Assembly (NCBI GenBank): GCA_004352715.1
Contig: SCFE01000065.1
Coordinates: 1,011,734-1,060,898 of the forward strand
Source of the DNA: Hofstenia miamia
Lineage: Eukaryota; Xenacoelomorpha; Acoela
Length of the DNA: 49,165 nucleotides
Reading direction: 5' to 3'
Below are positions 12,245 to 24,725 of this stretch, piece after piece (position 1 is the stretch's first letter; every line of letters starts with the position of its first letter). The notes below the pieces were generated by a model. It saw only the letters and a program-made list of their open reading frames with translations, made no database searches and was not told where the DNA came from. Position numbers and translations under genes: made by a program.

Positions 12245-13475
12245 GTGTACTTACAAACATTAAAAAGCGTACAGAGCTAATGAAATTTGCAATTACAACA
12301 ATTCTAATGTGCGAGTGACAACTTGATTCACTCTTTGCCCTTTCGAGCTTTTACCTAAACATTCTACACCACAGTTATTTTGGCAATCCAAAGTTTTCCA
12401 TAAGCAAAAAAATTAATTTCTTTAAAGTGAACGTGTATTCTATTATAACCTTTTTGTCTTACACATGAGATAGTAAACCTATATCCCTATATCGAAAAAT
12501 ATAATTTTATATACCCAAAATTGGGGGGGGGGTATCGGTATTTCTAAAACATCTATACAGAGTGCTTGTTTATATTTATTTTAATATAACGCCCAAAAGA
12601 CAAAATATTTGTTTGGAATTACATTAACAATGGTCAATAATACTGGTGACATTAAAAATTGTACAAATATATATTTCACACTTTTGTCATGGCATTCAAG
12701 TTTCTGTCAGTTAAATAATCTTGATTATATAATTTGAAGCCCTTCCAATTGGATTCAATTATGTCTTTTTAAAATTATAAAAAACCATTTCACATTGTTT
12801 GAAGTATTTTTATCATTGTTAAAATCCTAAACAATGGTGTTGAGGAGTTAAAAAAACGGCTACTGAAGTAATTTGTTGTTATTCACGTTAACCATTTTAA
12901 TTGTGTCATAATATTTCCCAAAATTTTTTTCATTAACATTTCTATAGAGTCCGTTGCCATAACAAAATTGATTCAAAATTACAGGATGAATTAACAGAAT
13001 TCTAGCGCTGGTAGGTAAGTGTTGAAATATTTGGCTAAGTGCTTTAATTGAAATCGCCATTTTTTAATGATGATATTAAATTGCTTTTGAAAAGTAAATA
13101 ATGAGTCAAATGTAAAATTGTTTACTTGTTCTATTTGGATTGCATTAAAGCTTTACTTATGTGAAGAACACTTTTTTCAATTCATTTTAATTTTAAAAAA
13201 GAAAATTGAGCTTTGTAGGGTGAACACACAGTTTGATGGAAGCAAAATAGTGAGTTAAATGAACACAAACTTTTCAACCGATTTGTAAGGAAAAGATAAC
13301 ATTGTATCACCAGTCAATTGAATAACGTGGCAATTAGGATAATTAATTAAATCACTAATATTATAGTGAAAAGCAAAGATCAAAATAATGTTGCTTGTTG
13401 AACATCGTTTTGAACTTCATCCTAATTTAATTTGACTAGAAAAATGCAAATTATTACAAAAAGAATACAATGATC
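12245..13475. other. AT-rich DNA with one homopolymer G run
   Basis: A run of about ten G lies near 12523-12532 in otherwise AT-rich sequence. No gene or paired repeat was recognised. Confidence 0.5.
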
Positions 13476-13995
13476 CAGACTTGTCAACGAGNNNNNNNNN
13501 NNNNNNNNNNNNNNNNNNNNNNNNNNNNNNNNNNNNNNNNNNNNNNNNNNNNNNNNNNNNNNNNNNNNNNNNNNNNNNNNNNNNNNNNNNNNNNNNNNNN
13601 NNNNNNNNNNNNNNNNNNNNNNNNNNNNNNNNNNNNNNNNNNNNNNNNNNNNNNNNNNNNNNNNNNNNNNNNNNNNNNNNNNNNNNNNNNNNNNNNNNNN
13701 NNNNNNNNNNNNNNNNNNNNNNNNNNNNNNNNNNNNNNNNNNNNNNNNNNNNNNNNNNNNNNNNNNNNNNNNNNNNNNNNNNNNNNNNNNNNNNNNNNNN
13801 NNNNNNNNNNNNNNNNNNNNNNNNNNNNNNNNNNNNNNNNNNNNNNNNNNNNNNNNNNNNNNNNNNNNNNNNNNNNNNNNNNNNNNNNNNNNNNNNNNNN
13901 NNNNNNNNNNNNNNNNNNNNNNNNNNNNNNNNNNNNNNNNNNNNNNNNNNNNNNNNNNNNNNNNNNNNNCTCGGCTCGGCTCGTTGACAAGTCTG
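13476..13995. mobile_element. hAT-type MITE, CAGACTTGTCAACGAGC family, gap inside
   Basis: The left end CAGACTTGTCAACGAG begins at 13476 and the inverted end CTCGTTGACAAGTCTG closes at 13995. Everything from 13492 to 13969 is N (478 bases). The flanking octamers CAATGATC and GTTAGCAT do not match. Either the copy is old, or the gap joins the ends of two different family members. With gap included the span is 520 bp, against 357 and 324 bp for the two complete copies, so the gap size is doubtful. Confidence 0.8.
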
Positions 13996-15420
13996 GTTAG
14001 CATCATCCAAACAGTAAACACTTAGTGAATTACAAATAGTTAGTGCAATTTACCTTTAACGATTCAGGCTACTCCAAAGCCTGATAGTAGCCCTAAAGTT
14101 ATTCTTAATAAACTTACATTTTAATAAATGTTGAAGGAAGCCTGAAAAATGAATTGAGGCCCATATTTATTCTTAACGCATTTATTTCTTTAGCATTATT
14201 CTTTGTTTATTAATTGGTTAACTTTCTTCTGTTTCTGATCAATATACTTATTGAAACTACGTGTTTTAAACGTTTTAATCTTTTAAAACCTATTTATTTT
14301 AAAAAAATTAGATCATTTACCCAACCCTGCTCTCAAGTCTTATTGAGTGGCACAATAAAGACTATACGTGTGTAAGTTCAAATATTTGTGTATAAAGGCA
14401 CATATATGCATATATTCATACATATCAAAACATACAATTGCCTTTAAAACTTTGTTCGAAACTTTTCAATTTTAAATTAGATTCTTAACAATAGTCGTAA
14501 GTATGGACGCTATAAAACAGAAAAAGTTGTGAATAAAGTTTTGTCGGCGTCTGAATAGAGCATCCGAACATTCCACTAATAATCTCGAGAATTATTCAAA
14601 GAAATGCTGGGACGCATTCATTCGGTAGCATTGAAGTTAAAATAAGTTGCGCAAGTGGAAATAACGGAGATTCATCAAAATACCACTAGATTCCCAACAA
14701 TTAATAATCTAACAGCAACGAAATTTAAATAAAATTTGAAACATTAACAAAATATGTCTACCTAATTTAATTTAAATCCAATTTACTTAATTGAAAATAA
14801 ATTAGAATGTTTATAAATTTATAGTGTGATTTAAAAAAACAAATCCAAAAATAGTAAGCCACGAAGTGTACCAAAATAAATCATTCAGTTTACAAAGAGT
14901 TTGCCAAAATGTTATAAAAGCTATTATGTAGACATTAATAAATTATAACACTTTTCAATGAATACTGATTTGGAATATAGATGTCTGTTAAAAAATTTCT
15001 CCAGCACAAATATGCTTACGTGGGAAAACCTAAATCTTTTTTGCTATGTGTATAGTTTACCATTATATGGATATTGCCATATTTTCAAAATCAAAAAATT
15101 TGAAAACATACGACCAGAAAATATAATAAATCTCGTAATACGAATGTAGGGGAAATAATTAAAAACCGAAATGGACGAGACGCGAGATCCTAGTTTCTTT
15201 TGTAAAAGGATTATAAAATGGTAGAGATTATCCTTGGATTCGCTAAACGGAAAATAATTTTTAAATTAAATAAGAAATAATAATCCAAGGATGATTAAGC
15301 AGAAAATCCAGAGTAATGAAAATCTACCAGTATTAGTTAGCGAAACTAGACAGTCTGGCACATGGAAGCAACCATGGAAACAATTCAAAAAATATTAAAT
15401 ACCTCGATCTTTGAACCCTA
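13996..15420. other. AT-rich DNA with one short inverted repeat
   Basis: No gene was recognised. A small hairpin-forming pair lies at 15230-15240 (ATCCTTGGATT) and 15282-15292 (its reverse complement), about 40 bp apart. Its ends do not extend into transposon-like termini. Confidence 0.5.
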
Positions 15421-16045
15421 GTACTTCCTTATTTTACCTGAAAAATTGAAGTAAATGGTAAAATTAGACATGCCCCATTTCACTGAATTTTCTTAAACTT
15501 CTTTAGTAAAAAAATTGCAAATAAAAAAATAAAAAATTTCAACTGAAATAATTTAGAAATTTCAATTCAAAACAGAAATTCTACATTTGATATTAGTCCA
15601 AAAAAATCAATCTAGAAAAAATATATGTTACACATAAAATGAACATTGATTTTAGAAATGGATAAGACAATATAATTACAATGGTGATTTCACATTGAGT
15701 AAACATGCGCATGAATTGAAAAAAATATTTAAAAAAATGCTAATATTTATTTAGGAGGTAATTATTAAAATAGAATTAATATATAAACGTCATTATCTAT
15801 CACTCATAACATTACTATTGTTAAAATGATTTCAGTTTGGAAAAGTAGAATAATATCAGACGTATTTTTATAAGAAACTAATTAGTTTAAAGCGAAACTT
15901 TCAAATACAAAGCTCTATGTTATGAAATCAATTGATTAGCATACCTTCTTATTTTATCTGAAAAGTTGAAGTAATTGGCGAAAATAGACATACCTCATTT
16001 CACTGATTTTTTCTTAAACTTCTTTAGTAAAAAAATTTCAAATGA
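15421..16045. repeat. ~100-bp direct repeat pair (15421-15524 and 15942-16045)
   Basis: The two units share the order CTTATTTTA, TGAA, TTGAAGTAA, ATAGACAT/TTAGACAT, CATTTCACTGA, TCTTAAACTTCTTTAGTAAA, with scattered substitutions. They are 521 bp apart. They may be two fragments of one dispersed repeat, or a decayed local duplication; no inverted termini were seen. Confidence 0.72.
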
Positions 16046-19000
16046 AATGTATGTACACATCCGTTATGTATTATGTAAACATTATAAATAAAGTCATCTA
16101 AATAATTTATAATCCTAAAATATAAAGTAAGGTATAAAAATTTTATAAGTAATTAATAGGTAGTGTAAAAAACTTCAAACAGCAATAAAACCATCATTAC
16201 CAAGGTTAGTATTTTTATGACAACTGAACAAAATAAAAAACGGTTACACCTGAATTGAGTAAAAATAATATGTGTACATCAGTAGTGTAGTGGGAGTTGT
16301 AGATTTCTTCAGAATCAGGAAATCACTAGAGTATGCAAAATTATGGTTACGGCAGCATCGGTCATCAATGGATAACCAAACTAGAATTATCAAGACAATG
16401 GAAAATGGAAACATTTTACGGAATTTTTATACACAGTTTATCTATTATTTTTTGGATGTGATGCAACAAAATTGTAATTTTTACATAAAGTAATTTCAAA
16501 TAAACTTTTCAAAAAATCCTTACAACCCGTTATATTGCAGATGCAAGTGAATTCAGAATGATCTCATCTCAGATATCTTTCACATAGTCAAACCCTTCTG
16601 ATTTCACTGATCCAACTTAACGTTTCGTAGCGTAGCGTACCGGCACTGGTTTACATGCTGATCATCAAAGAAAGCAGCAGACCAAAGTTATATGGAAATC
16701 AGAACAAATACATCATGTGGAATTCAAAAAATTGATGGATATTACATCTAAACTATTTCAAGTAGTGTATTTATGTAACTTTTCTTAAAAACACTGTTCC
16801 GTTCAGGTTGCTTTAAATGCTTTTAAACGGATTTTTGATCACCTTCCTTTAACTGTTTCTCGCATGACTTTTCTTAAAACCAATTAGTAAATTTCCGCAA
16901 GTTATAAAAAAATAGTTAGGTCATATTAATATTTGTCATCATGGGACACCAAAACATAAGTCTATCAAATATGATACAATATGCAATAACACGTTAAGAA
17001 TTCAAGTCTTGATAATTATTCTGTAATGTTTTGTCATACTAAATAATACACATATCTACATACATTTTATGTAGAAAACTGTCGGAATAATTGCAACGAA
17101 TGCAACGGCTTTTACTGAAAATAAAAAGCTCACTTTATCAAAATAAACATCTATTGTAATATTTCAAATCGATTTTTCATTGATTAGCATAAATCTTAGT
17201 AGCAAAAAAAGGCCCACTCTCAATATTGACATCTACTATTCGCATAAATAATTCAGTATAATAATCTAGACTGCAGCAAACTGTCGCTAAAACACTCCTT
17301 TGTTGATGAATGCTGAAAAATTGGCCCAACCCTGTACGAACAAAAAACCTTACACACCAGAACAAACCCGTCTTAACTCGAATTTATGATTCTCACCAAA
17401 AAAAATTCTTTAATATTTTAGTTTGATAGGCCAAATTTGGATTTCTTAAAAACTTATAATAAAATCTGCACACTAAATTTCAAAACTTACACTAAATTTT
17501 AAAATGTAAATATTATTTTCAAAATATAAATTATATGGATTCACTGGATTTGCGTGCAATGTTGCGTAATAGTAAGTTATTTTCGACATTTTGGGCCCGT
17601 TTTTTAATAGATAGGCAAAAGCCCTGCTCATGTTCATCTGTCAAAAACATTAATAGGTTTGGATAATTTTCAGACCGGCATTACACTAAAAACTGAATAG
17701 AAAACACCAAAACGAAAGTCCAATAAAATCATTCTAACTTTATTTGAAAAGCCTAAAAATATAACACGTTTTCAAAATACCCATTAAACAGTTAGTTTTA
17801 TGTAGACATCTAATAAAATGAGTTTATTGGAGCGGATAGCAACATAAAATGACAATTATATTACATGAAGAGAAAGAGTACAACTTACAATATTGATTAA
17901 TATCTTTCATTAATAATGTACGTCGCATTGAATAAGACTGCAGACGGAATTGACACCTCCGCTTAAAAAAGTACCAACACAACAAGTATGGAGTGTGTTA
18001 TCAACATCGCATTAAAACTGTTTTTTTAAATTCACATTCAATTTAATATTCGGCAAAAATAATACAACTACACTACACTATGATATAAATTTACTATTAG
18101 GGTATATTTCGGTCTATTTGGAATTTTTTTTCTGGCAAATTGTTGTAGGATAAAATTCTTAAGCATGATAAAAAATAACAATACAAAGCATGACGTTTAC
18201 ACACATTCTTTAATGCTATATCATGGTTTTATTGAAAGTGTGAATGCTTCGCTGGTTATCTTATTTAATTTGTAACTTACTTCTACACTGATTTTCTGTT
18301 GATGCATATAAAATACTGTCAGCAATGCATATTTTATGTGTACAATCTTTTCATACTTATATTACACTAAATTAAAATAGACTAGGTGGGTAGGTTCATA
18401 GAAAAACGTCATTTGAGTGGTAACTTGAAAATAGACACGGGTTATTGTAAGAGATTATAGTTGTCCCAAACTTCAAAATAAAATTTTAGTACCAACTAGT
18501 TGTGTAGACTACCTATCAAAATTATTTTCTTACTTTGGTCAAAGCCATTGTTTTTGTTAATATCATTAAATTATATTTCACATAGTTGCCCCTCCAAAAT
18601 TGAAGACAAATGTTGTCATGGTTGTAAGGAAATCATTACTTAATGAAAGAAAAAAACACTAAATCAATTAAAAACATTTTTTTTTAAAATTATCATCCGT
18701 TTGAAATGTTAATCACTTAAATAAAACATACAAATGAAAATTTGCTAATTTTTCAGAATTCAGTCTATTGCGGACTTGGAAGCATTGAGAGAAGAAACAC
18801 ATTTCAATGTATTTAGACACAAGAATTAAACTGACCGAGAGCAGTAATTGATGTAGTGTATTACATTTGATTAAAGGCAGTGGAAAAAAGATTTAAAAAT
18901 GCTTTGATTAAAATCTTGACTTAAAGTGATGTAAACATTGGTGCTCAAATCATCAGTAGCAAACTTAAGTGGAAAGTATACATAAATTTTTATAGAGGGT

Positions 19001-21742
19001 GACATAATCAAAACAGATCCTCTGTATAGTCCTGTGTACAGAGCCTGCTGCTTGAAAATGTGAAATTCCGTTTGTTGATTATAAAACTATTAATACTTTT
19101 GATAATATTACAAAAAATTTCCTAAATAATGAGTAGTCAACCATTTCAAATGGTTTATTCCTAACCCCCCCAAAGTGTGCGGATTTCTTCTTCTGACTAC
19201 AAATTAGTATCTGTTCCACATTTTAGAAAACTCAAAATATTGTTCTTTTGAAAACAACATGTATATCATAAATTGGGAATTGAAATCTATCCGATTATCA
19301 ACACATGCTAACCTTAGAAGTAATTGTTTTATTATTTTGATTTTGTATTAAGACACAAATGTACTCATTATAAACAATTGATTCATTTTCTTGCTTGAAA
19401 TTTATGTAGGAATGTACAAAATTTGTAAGAATATGAACCCATTGGGGTGAAATACAATTAATCAATAAATGATTACATTCATCATAAACATCACTTCCTT
19501 CGGTTGGACTGAGATAAATAGATGATAGCTGACTACAGGGTCAAATAAATACATAATAATCTTTATGAAAAGCGCAAAACTCAATTAGATGAACTTCCAG
19601 GTCATATAATTCGCATAAATCATTTCCAATTGCTTTGTGCAAAGGCGTCAAAATGGTCAACCGTTGAATTCAACGCCTTAGGCTTTAGGAAAACTAGCTG
19701 TATGGAGGAATTGAAATCATAAATAAAAAATTCTATTCCCGCCATAATCAGAGGAATGGTTACTAATAAGGTAAATTAGAAAAATCGAAGTCTAAATGTA
19801 TTTTAATAGAAGAACGACATCCATAGAGTCAAACATTTCCCTTGGGTTGGAGGAATGCATTTTAACAATAGCGTAATAGCCGATAGAATAATTACTTAGA
19901 AGTATAATACACCGAGAGCAATGTGCGCGGGACATTTGAATGGTAGCTCCGTTGGGACTTTCCAAATTCAATTGAGTGGAACGGATTATAAAAATATAAG
20001 TCCACCAAATTCCATCATCAATCATTATCATCATTGACAACCGTATACAAGGGGCCACTTGAACTCATTAGTTCATATCAATCGAATCACATCAATTCAA
20101 ATTTGAGGCAGCAGAGTTAAGTGCTTTGACACCTAAGTCATGCCTATCTATCCGCACCTGCTGGTAAATTGATTTCATTCTGAAGAAACAAAAAACTGAA
20201 TGATGACTTGGCTTGGCATAGAACACCATCCGAAAGTTTATTAGTTAGCTATAAATAGCCTTAAAATTGGACAATGGAGGCTCATCAGCACAAATAATAT
20301 ATCTCTAGTTTATCTTTAACAATAGATTTAGCGATATTTTCAACGTTAGCGCGGTAAGTACTGCTGTAAGTTTTTCCCTGTAATACACAAACATTTTTAG
20401 ACCAATCTCATAATTTTTAATAGAAGTATAACTGAATGACCGGAAGTTTAAACCGTTTTGAAAATACCATATTAAACCCGCTCGAATATTACACTGTGAA
20501 TATTCAAACTGGAGAAGGAAAGATGTCTTTCCCACTAAACTTTTGATTACTACTCGAAAAACTTTCCTAATAAGGCATAGTGACAATCTCAATTTTCATT
20601 AGGGCTCACCTCACTTAATTTTTTTTAAATATATTCACATTTTATTTATGGTGTTGCAATTCAAACGTGGTATGAACTTCGTATATTTTTTCGAGATCAT
20701 TTGATACTTATTTTTCACACTAAACGCAAGTAAAGGAAGCCTGCAAAATCATTCAGAAATGAAGTTCAACATCTCCGTCCGTCAAAACCAATATTTAATT
20801 GATTTAAAACCAATCTCCGAAATTTTGATGACGTTATCAAAAAATATGGCATCATCAAAATTCTGAATATGAGGAATATTTGTGTAAAGTTTCTTTTAAT
20901 ATCATTATTCAATCCAGAGTTAGATACGGTGGAGGAAATGCATGGAATAGTACCACTAAAAACAAAACCCAATCTCCCGCACATGAGAGCTAATGGATTC
21001 AGAAATTAATAAAATCCAAAATAAAGCACAGAAAACAGTATTCCGATTTTCTCGAAATTCCATACATAATATATAATAATTGGTACATTATAATACTAAA
21101 CTAACTTCTTAATTTATTTGATCAAAATAAGTAACTGCCCCAATAAAACCTTTTAAATGTTTACTTCGTAATTAGTAGACATCTTTATGCTCACTATCAA
21201 TAATCGGATAAAAATGACAATCTCTGCAAACATTAAAGTTTTGTTATTGGGAAGGCTCCCATAATTAAAATAAGCTCATCATATGTTTAGTAAGCTATAT
21301 TTTTTGAAGAATTAGTCACTAACTATGATTGAAGGATGCATAGAATAAATATTAAAACACATCAAGAATATATCAATACATTACATTACGCGATTTCTTT
21401 CATTTGTATCCAAGAGTTTAGAAACTTTTATCACATGATCTAAGTCAGTAGACATTGTCCGTTTTATTCATAGATCAAATATAAAAATGATCGACATTTA
21501 AAAGTTAAAAAGTCATGTACAAACATTCAGTGGCAAGTGATACTAAGTTAGCAGCACCAAAATAAATGGAACTTCTCAGTATGATATTCCATGATCAAGA
21601 ATAAGCTTTATGCGATTGAGGAATATTATGCTTTCCATGGCTTTGCAATTTTTAAAAGCAAAACTATAATGACTTTTTGACGATGTTCACAAACTCAACA
21701 GAAGAAATGTGTTTTACTTATAATTCTGTATTCAAATTAGTG
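16046..21742. other. Long AT-rich stretch, nothing recognised
   Basis: About 5.7 kb holds only short open frames (up to 95 codons, for example at 20305-20592 on the minus strand), none with a recognisable domain. No paired termini, RNA gene or large repeat was identified. It is plausibly intergenic or deep intronic DNA. Confidence 0.5.
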
Positions 21743-21750
21743 GTGACAGT

Positions 21751-22107
21751 CAGACTTGTCAACGAGCCGTAATTTCTAAGCTCGGCTCGGCTCGGTTCGT
21801 TTAAATTTTAAGTAAGTTCGGCTCGGCTCACCACAGAAAATCTTTCAATGAGGCTCGTTTCAGCTCGGTATTTTTTTTAAAATATTGTGCTCTCAGAATT
21901 TTTTCTATTGCTCTTCCTATTATTTAATAAACATTTCTAAAATAACATTATAAGAAAGGCATATTGAATGAAAAAATAAAAAAAATCTGCATAATCAAAT
22001 TAACAAGTAGTTGTACTAAAATTTGTTTTGCTTAAAAAAGGTTCCTTTTGGGCTCGTTGTTTATCCAATACTTTGCTCAAGCTCGGCTCGGCTCGTTGAC
22101 AAGTCTG
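21751..22107 (+). mobile_element. hAT-type MITE, complete copy with perfect 8-bp target duplication
   Basis: This 357-bp element begins CAGACTTGTCAACGAGCCG and ends with the inverted sequence CTCGTTGACAAGTCTG. GTGACAGT is duplicated exactly at 21743-21750 and 22108-22115. An 8-bp duplication with CAG-starting termini identifies the hAT superfamily. GCTCGGCTCG repeats lie just inside both ends, in the position of transposase-binding subterminal repeats. The core is AT-rich and non-coding. It is the reference for the three other copies in the window. Confidence 0.94.
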
Positions 22108-22115
22108 GTGACAGT

Positions 22116-22385
22116 TAACCGTAAACTGCCTAAGTTTTTCAATATCTTCGAACGATTTTCTTCCAGCCTACTACGACATTTGGCAATTCTAACATATGGA
22201 CACATCTATTGGTGAACGTACTCTATTGCAATGTTGAATTGTTGTGCCTGAAAAACTTAAAAAAATCATTTCTAATTGAAAATTTCGCTTCTTAAATATT
22301 TTTCAAACTTAATGTTCAAGTAGTCAGGATGTCTAAAACCCATGGGAGCAACAACAACAACAACTACCATCTACTGTTTCTTTTT
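22116..22385. other. Short AT-rich spacer with (CAA)n
   Basis: It contains a short CAA trinucleotide run at about 22349-22363 and nothing else recognised. Confidence 0.5.
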
Positions 22386-23005
22386 AAGGGCTGTAAATGG
22401 ATTGGGTAACATTTTTCCTAATTTGTTGGTTAGGCAGTTAGGTTGGGTTGGGTCAAGCAATAAAAACATATACAAAGTTTGTATTAGAAACATATATACA
22501 TGGGTTGTGTCAATGTTTCAAAGCAGTATGGGTCATAATTGGGTCATTGAAGGTATTATGCATGCACATTTGCACAAGAGTTGTATATTTTTTGTGTAAA
22601 TTTTATAAATTTTAGTATATTTTTTAATATTATTTGTCGAGTTTCAATATTTAACACATTTGTATGTGTTTATTTTCAAAAGTGTTTATGAATATTGGCT
22701 ATGAAGCAAAAAACGTTAAGTTTTGAAACTAGTTTCGTTATGCTTGGGTCACATTTTGACACAGGTTTAGGTTGGATCAAACGCATTAAAGGATTAANNN
22801 NNNNATATTTAACACATTTGTATGTGTTTATTTTCAAAAGTGTTTATGAATATTGGCTATGAAGCAAAAAACGTTAAGTTTTGAAACTAGTTTCGTTATG
22901 CTTGGGTCACATTTTGACACAGGTTTAGGTTGGATCAAACGCATTAAAGGATTAAAAAATGTGGGTTGGGTTGGGTCAACATATCTTTACCTATTTACAA
23001 CCCTG
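22386..23005 (+). mobile_element. hAT-like element, AGGGCTGTAAATGG family (copy 1)
   Basis: The left end reads AAGGGCTGTAAATGG and the right end, read inward, CAGGGTTGTAAATAGG. Both ends carry repeated GGTTGGGTTGGGTCAA words. The same termini and a CTTGGGTCA...TTTTGACA block recur at 28549-30433, which establishes the family. No matching target duplication was found here. The internal 22647-22955 portion is duplicated around a 7-N gap, so the true length is uncertain (about 460 bp without the second unit). An 85-codon frame inside it has no motif. Confidence 0.75.
22647..22955. repeat. Perfect 151-bp duplication flanking a 7-N gap
   Basis: Bases 22647-22797 and 22805-22955 read identically, from ATATTTAACACATTTG to GCATTAAAGGATTAA, separated by N at 22798-22804. 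Perfect identity ending exactly at a tiny gap is typical of two contig ends that overlap but were not merged. Confidence 0.93.
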
Positions 23006-24004
23006 ATGTAGATATACCACTCAATCCATTAATGCTTTCGTGCGCAAAGCCAGTAGTCAGATGTCGTACACCTAGAAGGAGTCAAGAATGGGAAACCCTC
23101 CAGAATAGAAAACTTCAATTTTAAACTGAAAACATCGGTTTAAAGTTCAGGTAAGGCTTAATTTAAATAGTAGGTTATAAATTTGAATTTCAATCTAGCT
23201 AAATGGGCATCAATGCTTAACATTGTTATCAATAAACCAACAGCTTAAAGTATTACATTTTAAACTCTAAACACCCACCAACACTTGCAATTGTGATTTG
23301 ATTAATTTTTTTTGTAAATCTGGGTATCTGAGACAGCACCTAATGATATTTTGGCAACAATTCATATTTTTCATATTTACTGCCAGTTCATGGTGATGGT
23401 TACACCTATGCTATCTTCCCTAACAAGCGCTTATTCTTTTTATGCCTAATGAATATGCGGTATACTTACAATCTTGATTTAATAATAACCTCCAAGATAT
23501 TGCTTTAATTCAGCTACTGTCGGTATATTCTCAATTACCCCTTTATTTTACACAATGCCCCTAGTAGGAAATAATGCATAGTTTTACTTAGTGCATACAT
23601 ATTTTGATAGTAAATTGCATATTTGTTTACAGCCTAGCATCCAAGCACTTGTCAGATTCTATATGGAAAATACCTCTTATATAAAACACATTAGGAAATA
23701 TAGCCCAAGGTGGCATATATGTTACCTACTAAGATTTACTCGCCATAATATTTCTGTTGGGTAAAACCAGTATTTGAATTTAGATAAACAAAAATGGAAG
23801 CAATTAAAACACAATCCAATAAAGAGAAAGGGAAAAACTACAATAACCTTTGCAAAGTTACTAATGACATTCTACTTTTGATAAAGATGAATTCCAAAGT
23901 AACCCAATTGAATAAAACGTATTAGATTAATCTATGAGAGTGAAAATATGTATAAAACAGTAAGAGACATTAATAGGAGGTACTACTAGCGATGCATTAT
24001 TAAT
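23006..24004. other. AT-rich DNA, nothing recognised
   Basis: No gene, repeat pair or RNA feature was recognised. Confidence 0.5.
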
Positions 24005-24187
24005 AGGGCAAGTCACGGCCAATAAAGTCAATCTTTGTGGATTGCTATGATTTTCAAAGACAAACTTTTTGGTGTTTTTGGGGAGCATGAATCATACATA
24101 GAAAAGTTATAAATTCAATAAAGTCAATTTTTAAGGAATTTCGTCAATAAAGTCAACTTTTTTCAAACTTTCCTTCAAACTTGCCCT
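24005..24187. mobile_element. Possible small MITE with AGGGCAAGT ends
   Basis: The 183-bp segment begins AGGGCAAGT and ends with its exact reverse complement ACTTGCCCT. The word AATAAAGTCAA occurs three times between them (near 24020, 24117 and 24146). The flanks are AT-rich on both sides, so a target duplication cannot be defined reliably. A short inverted repeat with internal repeated motifs fits a small non-autonomous element, but nine bases could also pair by chance. Confidence 0.45.
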
Positions 24188-24723
24188 AATTATTAACTAT
24201 AACAAACAATGGTTGCGCATAATATATTTATGCACATGGTTACATATATGTAACTGTGGGTGTTTAGAAGTTAAATCTGATCATTAAACGAGGAAAAAAC
24301 ACTGAGCCTTCATAACTATTTTACGGTGTGATTATTAACAATTTGCAGACAGATTGAATTGAGAGATAGAACAATGAAAGACTTAAAACAACACGGAATC
24401 AAATTTTCAATAACAGTGTCACACGCTTTAATAATTTAAAATAAGACTTTAAATAGATAAGGCTTTGATCTTGAACTTTGATTGATTGACGTCGTTGTCT
24501 GGAAAAGCTTTAGTGTAGAAAGTCATTGATGTGGTTTGTCTAACTCATAAGTAGCTAAGAACCTAGACTATAGAAGCGTAAATAAATTGATGGTTGTCCA
24601 AAACAGACCAAATTTATAAAGAGAGTTGACAAGATAAACAAGAATTGCAGACGAAATAGATCTAAACAATAGATTGATAAACAACGTTTTAATTGAAAAG
24701 TTGATAATTATATATCGAGACAA
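24188..24723. other. AT-rich DNA, nothing recognised
   Basis: No gene or repeat was recognised up to the start of the Tc1-like relic. Confidence 0.5.
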
Positions 24724-24725
24724 TA

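Noticed and set aside
13476-13995. Autonomous hAT element with its gene hidden in the gap
   Set aside because: The gap is only 478 N and the family copies are 324-357 bp and non-coding; nothing visible supports a transposase there.
22342-22599. 85-codon frame starting near a CAA run
   Set aside because: It overlaps the terminus of a hAT-like element and has no recognisable domain.
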